DNA from: a virus | IMG/VR virus record: IMGVR_UViG_3300027754_000314 | Location: 1-30,296 of that record | Direction: 5' to 3' (one strand) | DNA length: 30,296 nucleotides | Part shown: piece after piece, positions 25,291-30,296 of the stretch | Layout of the letters: each line of letters starts with the position of its first letter | How positions within the stretch are numbered: position 1 is the first letter of the stretch | Position numbers and translations under genes: made by a program | The notes under the pieces: generated by a model | Told to the model about the DNA's origin: nothing | The model's input: only the letters and a program-made list of their open reading frames with translations | Databases searched by the model: none

Positions 25291-26088
25291 TTATATATTT
25301 GAATTGTTATCGGTATCAACAGCAGATTTATCTTTTTGCAAATCGTTATATTCTTTATTAATATTATTAATCATTATATTACATTCTGGTAAAGAAAACG
25401 TTTTAAAATCATCAGCAGTATAATGTAAATGTTTTCTTAGTGTGTATTCAATATCATATAAATTTTGTAGGTCGTAAAAGAATATAGATCTTAAGAAAGA
25501 AATTGCTGATAGATCAAAAAAGTTTATGGTATAATCTAGTGCAGGTATAGGATACTTAAATGTAGTATAATGGTTAATTATTTGTTTATAAATATCGTTT
25601 ATAGGTAACGCTGGTAAATTTCGTTGTATATCTTGTTTAATATCTGAAGTCATTAAAGTGTCATTAATTTTAATTAAACAATCAACTACGAAATCAATTA
25701 CATTGTCTGGATGGGTTAAATTTGTAGGAAAATCAAAATAATATATATTGCCATCCACTTCATATTCGAAATACTTGTATGGTGTATTTATTTTGCTAAA
25801 AATATCATTAACATATAAGTTCAATCTTATATTATCGGTCGTTATCTGTATGCTTTCGTTTACACATACTGATCTAATTTTTAATAAAATTAAAAATTTC
25901 TCAATCGAATTAACTGGCTTAGTATTAACACAACTAAACTGTAATAAATTATCAAACGCCAAGTTTATATTTTTTTCATTACTGTCTAATAACGATTTTA
26001 CTAAATTCCTGTAATTAAGAAAAGATAATTCTTTTAAAATGTATTCTTTTTCAAGAATATTTACACTAAAATTAAAATCCATACTCAT
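25291..26088 (-). CDS. putative hub assembly / tape-measure chaperone protein
   Basis: A 265-residue protein starting MSMDFNFSVNILEKEYILKE; the N-terminal domain (strand pair then LSFLNYRNLVKSLLDS helix) resembles the gp26/gp51 class of baseplate hub assembly proteins. The C-terminal 70 residues (FLRSIFFYDLQNLYDIEYTLRKHL; LPECNIMINNINKEYNDLQ) have the helical, Leu/Tyr-rich look of small tail assembly chaperones. It overlaps the upstream tube-like gene by 4 bases (ATGA) and is followed after 3 bases by the gp26-like gene. No frameshift signal joining the two was found. Assignment is tentative. Confidence 0.5.
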   Translation of the reverse strand: MSMDFNFSVNILEKEYILKELSFLNYRNLVKSLLDSNEKNINLAFDNLLQFSCVNTKPVNSIEKFLILLKIRSVCVNESIQITTDNIRLNLYVNDIFSKINTPYKYFEYEVDGNIYYFDFPTNLTHPDNVIDFVVDCLIKINDTLMTSDIKQDIQRNLPALPINDIYKQIINHYTTFKYPIPALDYTINFFDLSAISFLRSIFFYDLQNLYDIEYTLRKHLHYTADDFKTFSLPECNIMINNINKEYNDLQKDKSAVDTDNNSNI

Positions 26089-26948
26089 TTCTGAAATGGT
26101 GATATACGTGGTATATTGCCTTTTGAAATTTTGCTAATTATATCAGGCAAAGGTATGTACAATGTATTTTCAATACCATAACTATCATATAGAAACGGTA
26201 CATCATAATTTTCAACAGCTTCTGTATCCATACTTAAATTTCTAAGTGCTAAAGATAGGGGTATGCAATTATAAAATGTCCAGACTTTTCTAGGTATCAT
26301 AGATAATTTTTGAAAAGTTCTTGTATATTGTATAATTGTAATGTTGCATTTCATATTCATTGGATCATCTACCGGTCTTGCAACATACCCTGCATGCGCA
26401 GCTGCTATTAACCATGGCCGCATAACAAAATCTACAAACGATGTATTAGTTTCTCTAAATTGCAGTGTTAAATTATTAGTACCAAATGCATCTCTACCAT
26501 TTAATATACTTCCCTGAATAAACCCTCTGTTATTTTGCAACGATGCAGCTTCCCCAGCTAAAGTTTCGCTTGGTATACTAACACCTGATAAAAATATACA
26601 ACCCACAACATCTTGTAATGGGTAACTAGCTAAAACAGACTTTGCTCTGTTAATATCAAACTCTTTACCCCCAGCCATAACTGGTTCTAATTTTTGTATT
26701 AATTCAGTAGTTAATTGTTTAGGTATTCTATCTATAATTGCAATAAATTGAGTACGTAAAGGTATTGAAGTAATCCATGACTCCATTGTAGTTAAGAAAT
26801 AATCTCTAAAACTTATTAATGGTATACCCGGTACACCTACCCCTAATATACTTGTGCTCGGAGCAGCTAAAGTCTTATTAGTACCTAAACTTTGAAATGT
26901 AGCTACTCCTGCTGCTACATTAGTGACTGCATTTAAAATACCTGGCAT
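26085..26948 (-). CDS. tail-tube-like protein, putative tube initiator (gp54-like)
   Basis: A 287-residue protein with tube-fold features: NLTLQFRETNTSFVDFVMRPW, then MKCNITIIQYTRT, KVWTFYNCIPLSLALRNLSM and an ENYDVPFLYDSYGI ending. The 'RPW...a..aGyvarp' and 'ny.VpF.Yd.Y.i' elements are common to proteins that stack with the gp19-type tube. Size is near T4 gp54 (320), which forms the first ring and sheath start on the baseplate. It follows the tail tube gene and a terminator, has its own TAAATA box 5 bases upstream, and leads a three-gene unit. It could equally be a second tube-related or neck/terminator protein. Confidence 0.5.
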   Translation of the reverse strand: MPGILNAVTNVAAGVATFQSLGTNKTLAAPSTSILGVGVPGIPLISFRDYFLTTMESWITSIPLRTQFIAIIDRIPKQLTTELIQKLEPVMAGGKEFDINRAKSVLASYPLQDVVGCIFLSGVSIPSETLAGEAASLQNNRGFIQGSILNGRDAFGTNNLTLQFRETNTSFVDFVMRPWLIAAAHAGYVARPVDDPMNMKCNITIIQYTRTFQKLSMIPRKVWTFYNCIPLSLALRNLSMDTEAVENYDVPFLYDSYGIENTLYIPLPDIISKISKGNIPRISPFQK

Positions 26949-26953
26949 ACAAA

Positions 26954-26959
26954 TATTTA
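26954..26959 (-). promoter_or_regulatory. TAAATA box upstream of tube-like gene
   Basis: Minus-strand ATTAAATA, 5 bases before the ATG ending at 26948, directly after the T-run of the terminator. Confidence 0.55.
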
Positions 26960-26962
26960 ATG

Positions 26963-26989
26963 AAAAAAATACCGCACAGAGTGCGGTAT
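26963..26989 (-). terminator. intrinsic terminator after tail tube gene
   Basis: On the minus strand, ATACCGCAC - TCT - GTGCGGTAT forms a perfect 9-bp hairpin (26969-26989), followed by a run of seven T (26963-26969, the first overlapping the stem base). It sits 24 bases after the tube stop codon and just before the next TAAATA box, so it separates the tube transcript from the following unit. Confidence 0.9.
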
Positions 26990-27013
26990 GTGGAATATTA
27001 TATATCTCTTAAA

Positions 27014-27556
27014 TTAAACTTTACGCCAATAATGGTAAGCTAAACCAACGTCAAAACTTTGTATCTCACCAGCGGCTGTCATATCATACTCTAAAGCAGA
27101 TACGTCTCTAATACTAACACCTACTAATTGATATTGCGCAACTTTATTCATCTGTTTATTAAGTTGTACTAAATCAATAACTGCTGTTTGTTTGGGTGTA
27201 AAATAATTACCTGTGCTTGTTGCATCATTAAACGTATCAGATATAACGTTTAAAAATTTCTCTCTTAATTTTTGCGATTCGTCTGAATAAAAACTAATTT
27301 TATACGCCTCACTTCCTGGATATGTAACAACCCCTGGTATATTAAAATTCAAACCCATGTACGGTACTGGTAAATTACCAATAGCTTTACTAGGTAAACT
27401 AGCTGTTTTTGCATAAACAAGATCGCTTTCTGTTACAACTTGTGAGCTACCATCGCCAAAATTAATATTAATAACTCTAAATAAATTGTTACGGGCAAAA
27501 TCCTTAGCTTGTGCTTGTGTGTAGAAATCTCCAATTGTCTGTTTTACGTCTGCCAT
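27014..27556 (-). CDS. tail tube protein gp19-like
   Basis: A 180-residue protein (T4 gp19 is 163). The pattern DFARNNLFRVININFGDG at residues 18-35, then LVYAKTASLPSKAIGNLPVPYMGLNFNIPG and YKISFYSDESQKLREKF, and a final QLVGVSIRDVSALEYDMTAAGEIQSFDVGLAYHYW are typical of T4-type tail tube proteins ('aR.nlF.v.i', 'aka.slP..ti....v.y.g...k..G', 'l.n.wp..ig...ys...dI..f.v.f.y..w'). Hexameric rings of it make the inner tail tube. It lies just after the sheath and the 63-residue gene. Its own TAAATA box and a strong terminator make it a monocistronic transcript, fitting the need for high dosage. Confidence 0.88.
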   Translation of the reverse strand: MADVKQTIGDFYTQAQAKDFARNNLFRVININFGDGSSQVVTESDLVYAKTASLPSKAIGNLPVPYMGLNFNIPGVVTYPGSEAYKISFYSDESQKLREKFLNVISDTFNDATSTGNYFTPKQTAVIDLVQLNKQMNKVAQYQLVGVSIRDVSALEYDMTAAGEIQSFDVGLAYHYWRKV

Positions 27557-27565
27557 ATGTATTAT

Positions 27566-27571
27566 TATTTA
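27566..27571 (-). promoter_or_regulatory. TAAATA box upstream of tail tube gene
   Basis: Minus-strand ATTAAATA, 9 bases before the ATG ending at 27556. It is in the 51-base gap after the 63-residue gene; the rest of that gap is AT-rich with no hairpin seen. Confidence 0.5.
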
Positions 27572-27607
27572 ATTGTTAAACGTTTTTTTCTGGTGGGTTT
27601 TATTAAA

Positions 27608-27799
27608 CTAGCCTAATATTAACTTGCTATTATTTTCTACAGATTTACTATCTAGTAGTATGTTTTTAACATTAATGTCGTTTTTACCATACCAAACACT
27701 ATTTATAAGGTAACCTACTGAAGTTACTTCTTGAATAACTCCGGAACGTTCATTACTATCAAACGATGTTGTAAAAAACACTGTATTGCCTTTATTCAT
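27608..27799 (-). CDS. small hypothetical protein between sheath and tube
   Basis: A 63-residue protein (MNKGNTVFFTTSFDSNERSG...) with strands VFFTTSF, GVIQEVTSVGYLINSVWYG, which look like a small SH3-like beta barrel: a basic N-terminus, a 'sGvIqeV...YliNs.wy' core and a polar tail. It has its own TAAATA box 5 bases upstream and lies in the same orientation as sheath and tube, which supports it as a real gene. No family name is claimed. Location suggests a small regulator or tail accessory protein. Confidence 0.6.
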   Translation of the reverse strand: MNKGNTVFFTTSFDSNERSGVIQEVTSVGYLINSVWYGKNDINVKNILLDSKSVENNSKLILG

Positions 27800-27804
27800 T
27801 GTAA

Positions 27805-27810
27805 TATTTA
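27805..27810 (-). promoter_or_regulatory. TAAATA box upstream of 63-residue gene
   Basis: Minus-strand ATTAAATA, 5 bases before the ATG ending at 27799. Confidence 0.5.
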
Positions 27811-27831
27811 ATCTAATTATTATAGGTTATA

Positions 27832-27863
27832 GTAAGTTATAGCCGGTATAGGTTATAACTTAC
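27832..27863 (-). other. strong hairpin overlapping the sheath stop codon
   Basis: GTAAGTTATAGCC pairs with GGTTATAACTTAC across a 6-base loop (13 positions, one G-T wobble). It includes the sheath stop codon. No T-run follows on the minus strand, so it is more likely an mRNA 3'-end stabiliser, processing site or weak terminator. An 11-base direct repeat, TATAGGTTATA, occurs at 27821-27831 and again at 27847-27857, so an alternative pairing is possible. Confidence 0.55.
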
Positions 27864-30232
27864 CCAACTAACTCATTAAAGTTAGTGCCTGTACGTGTTG
27901 CGTAGAAATTAACGAGAATAAACTCTGCTGTTCTTACTGGTTTAAGGTATATATCAACAACTAGTTCATTTTGATCGATAATATCAGGTGTGTTATTTCT
28001 TTCATCACATACTATCAAGTAATCATATAACCCTTCAGTGTTCTTTGCATTTTCAAAGATAGGTCTTAAGGTGTTTATAACTCTCGTTCTTGTTAAAAGA
28101 GTGTTTGGCTCAAATACAAAGAACTTCGAAGTGCTTGCAGTTGCTTTTTCAAGATTTAAGAAGAGTCTTCTTACATTAATTCTATCAAATGCACTTGGCT
28201 TCTTTAATAATGTCTTTTGACCGTATATTACAAACCCTTCATTTGGAAAGAACGTGACTGGGTTAGTAGAAATCTTATAAAGTTGATCTCTTTGTTTCTG
28301 TTTTGGATATATCGCTATATCTGCAACCCCATTTACAACGCCCCTTGTAAACCCTGCTGGTGCAAACCATGGTTGAAAGTTAGTATCTGTATTAGCCATT
28401 GCTGCAGCTGCAAAACCAGAGAATGGTACCCAACATATATCATCGAGATTATTGTCGAATACCTTTACCCAATTAGCATACACTGTCGAATAGCTTGAGT
28501 TAAGCGATGACGTGACGTTCTTAATAGGACTAAACATGTTTAACGAGAAGTTCTTAGTTGTGTCATCTAATACTTTAAAGTTATTACCTTGAACAAATAT
28601 ATGTCTAGGTAAATCGCCAACGAATAGATGATCTTTTCTCTTTAACCCTGCAAAATCTTGGAATCTATTGAATACTGTAACGTAATTATCTTTAAATAAC
28701 TGACCTGCTGCTGTTACATTTTCTGGATTGGTTACATATAACCCATCAATTGCTGTAACTGTGATTGCATCGTTAAATGAATCGCCGCCTTGGAACTCTT
28801 TAACTGCATGGATTGTTGTTAACCCGCCGTCTAATGTAATATCTATATTATAAAGCTCGTCGTTGCCTGCAATACTAAATAATCTGTCTAATTTAGTAGG
28901 TATCGAACCGAGATTTTTATTCTGTAAATTGCCATCTGCATATGCACCTACTGGGAATAACGAATCAGCTGGCCCGAATGAATTATATACACCAACCATA
29001 CCTGCAGTTAACAATGGTATTTGAGATGTGTTTGTAATACCGAAACTAGCTGAAGCTGCAATAAAGTTAGACGTAATAGATGCCAAGCTAGCAAAGCTAT
29101 TAGTAATCATTCTTACTTTCTTTGAAGGATCACCAGCTGTAGTTAACCAAGACTTTCCATTTTTATTAGAAATATATGGGTTAATTAATAATTGTATATT
29201 AGGTGAAGTGTCTTCAGCTGTTTCGAGGAAATAACTGACTGGCATCCCACCGTTTTGCGAATTAATCTGTCTCCAATAATCGAAAGACCCAATATATTTT
29301 TCACTAAACACATAATCAAGCTTGATTGTATCTGGTGAAAATACTGATTGGCGTAATTTAAATAACCCGACCGTTAAAGTGTCATCATATTGTGATGTTG
29401 CAATAGTGAATGGACTTGCGTCTTCCATTATCTGGGAAACACTTGTTCCTTCACTGCCATAAGTAATGCTTGATTGGTTATCAGATAATGATGAGAGACT
29501 GAAATTTAGTCTCGTAGATGGTAATAAGGTGTAATTACTAGTTGCAACACCTGATTGAGATACTGATACGACGTTTAACAACCCATCATAATTAGTTGCT
29601 GGGTTAAGGTTAGTGTTGTCGATAGCTCCAATATAAAATCCTTGAAATTTTTCATCTATTGTGGTTTGGCCTTTATTTAAAACAATAAATCCAGCTTTAC
29701 CTAAATCTGAAAACGCTGCAATACTATTGCTGCCTGTGTCGCTCCATGTAAAGTTTTTACCTTGCTGGATATCATCGTATTGGGTCTGCGTTAATTCAAA
29801 ATGTATTGGCTTACCTATAAAATACATTACATTAGCAGATTGTGTTGAGAAATTGCTAAGACCTTTACCGAAATTATTAGCCAATCCACTAGGATCAATA
29901 CTAACTGCAGAGCAAGGATAAACTAATGCGCCGTAATTTGCTCCGAAACCTGTGCCATTAGATGCACCGTATGGTAATCTATAAACATTTACATTAGCAG
30001 CTGTATTAAACAACGGGGCTGCTGTATGATAAAAATATCTTTCTGCAGGAGTTTGTGGGGTCCCGTAAACTTGTTCGAATTCACTCAAGCTTGTAACTTG
30101 AAGAATTTCATCGGTCGGCCCCTGAGGAGCAAACCCTGTCACTAAGACATTCGTACCTATAGGTAAGATAGGTCTTAGACTTAAATCTACTTCTGAAATT
30201 TGTACACCGGGTGATTCAATTGTGCGCGCCAT
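27860..30232 (-). CDS. tail sheath protein gp18-like
   Basis: A 790-residue protein (T4 gp18 is 659). The N-terminus SPGVQISEVDLSLRPILPIGTNVLVTGFAPQGP and TSLSEFEQVYGTPQTPAERY are the classic sheath start. The C-terminal third holds DDICWVPFSGFAAAAMANTD, PWFAPAGFTRGVV, the QRDQLYKISTNPV segment, and the closing VRTAEFILVNFYATRTGTNFNEL, which match the conserved core that makes the sheath-to-sheath mesh. The extra length lies in the central domains that vary between phages. The protein forms the contractile outer tail. An exact TATAAATA lies 7 bases upstream of the ATG, the best late-promoter match in the window. Confidence 0.95.
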   Translation of the reverse strand: MARTIESPGVQISEVDLSLRPILPIGTNVLVTGFAPQGPTDEILQVTSLSEFEQVYGTPQTPAERYFYHTAAPLFNTAANVNVYRLPYGASNGTGFGANYGALVYPCSAVSIDPSGLANNFGKGLSNFSTQSANVMYFIGKPIHFELTQTQYDDIQQGKNFTWSDTGSNSIAAFSDLGKAGFIVLNKGQTTIDEKFQGFYIGAIDNTNLNPATNYDGLLNVVSVSQSGVATSNYTLLPSTRLNFSLSSLSDNQSSITYGSEGTSVSQIMEDASPFTIATSQYDDTLTVGLFKLRQSVFSPDTIKLDYVFSEKYIGSFDYWRQINSQNGGMPVSYFLETAEDTSPNIQLLINPYISNKNGKSWLTTAGDPSKKVRMITNSFASLASITSNFIAASASFGITNTSQIPLLTAGMVGVYNSFGPADSLFPVGAYADGNLQNKNLGSIPTKLDRLFSIAGNDELYNIDITLDGGLTTIHAVKEFQGGDSFNDAITVTAIDGLYVTNPENVTAAGQLFKDNYVTVFNRFQDFAGLKRKDHLFVGDLPRHIFVQGNNFKVLDDTTKNFSLNMFSPIKNVTSSLNSSYSTVYANWVKVFDNNLDDICWVPFSGFAAAAMANTDTNFQPWFAPAGFTRGVVNGVADIAIYPKQKQRDQLYKISTNPVTFFPNEGFVIYGQKTLLKKPSAFDRINVRRLFLNLEKATASTSKFFVFEPNTLLTRTRVINTLRPIFENAKNTEGLYDYLIVCDERNNTPDIIDQNELVVDIYLKPVRTAEFILVNFYATRTGTNFNELVG

Positions 30233-30239
30233 ATACTAT

Positions 30240-30247
30240 TATTTATA
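30240..30247 (-). promoter_or_regulatory. T4-type late promoter TATAAATA upstream of sheath
   Basis: Exact minus-strand TATAAATA, with 7 bases to the ATG ending at 30232. By the T4 rule transcription would start about 6-7 bases downstream, that is, at or 1-2 bases before the initiator codon. The remaining bases to 30296 are AT-rich and hold no gene that I can see. Confidence 0.65.
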
Positions 30248-30296
30248 GTTTACGCGACAAAAATTACATTAATTAACAAAGAATTGAGAAAAGGCG

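Noticed and set aside
24574-26088. Lambda G/GT-style programmed frameshift upstream of the tape measure
   Set aside because: The two genes are separated by 3 bases after a clear stop and no slippery heptamer was seen at the junction.

Overview
The window is an AT-rich piece of a contractile-tailed (myovirus-type) phage genome with a T4-like tail and baseplate module. Diagnostic proteins are the tail sheath (gp18-like), tail tube (gp19-like), tape measure (gp29 position), gp53-like, gp25-like and gp6-like (baseplate J) wedge proteins, a gp44/RFC-type clamp-loader ATPase and a dUTPase. No gene of cellular origin, integrase, transposase, tRNA or CRISPR array was seen. The host cannot be named from the sequence. 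Start codons almost never carry a Shine-Dalgarno sequence, and one tail protein has a domain repeat common in Bacteroidetes proteins, so a Bacteroidetes host is a reasonable but unproven guess.

Layout. Positions 1-2676 (+ strand) hold the C-terminus of a glycine-rich fibre/adhesin-like protein, a small conserved-type phage protein, a propeller-like protein and a lectin-like jelly-roll protein; this looks like an adhesion module. Positions 2661-13653 (- strand) hold large structural proteins, including two neighbours (973 and 1038 residues) built from small domains joined by long Pro-Thr repeat linkers. The 1038-residue protein ends in an FN3-like domain, a Hint (hedgehog/intein-type) domain and a short tail. 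It is followed, in one apparent transcription unit, by a HAD-type hydrolase and a chymotrypsin-fold serine protease. Positions 13657-15965 hold gp6-like and gp25-like. Positions 16016-18567 are an insert of mixed orientation: an unknown + gene, the clamp loader, dUTPase, and a + gene that may be a small terminase. Positions 18607-30232 (- strand) run, in transcription order, sheath, 63-residue protein, tube, tube-like initiator, two putative tape-measure-associated/hub proteins, tape measure, tube cap, gp53-like, gp27-like hub and a membrane-anchored unknown.

The most notable regulatory signal is a TAAATA box, core of the T4 late promoter TATAAATA, placed 3-12 bases (mostly 5-7) before the start codon of twelve genes. 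It is exact (TATAAATA) before the sheath gene. Genes without it are mostly those coupled to the previous gene by overlap or a gap of a few bases. If these boxes are late promoters, transcripts would start at or next to the initiator codon, so many late mRNAs would be (nearly) leaderless. One clean intrinsic terminator follows the tail tube gene.

The genes together would build the sheath and tube, the baseplate around a tape-measure-defined tail, and a distal adhesion apparatus whose parts may be processed by the Hint domain or the neighbouring protease.
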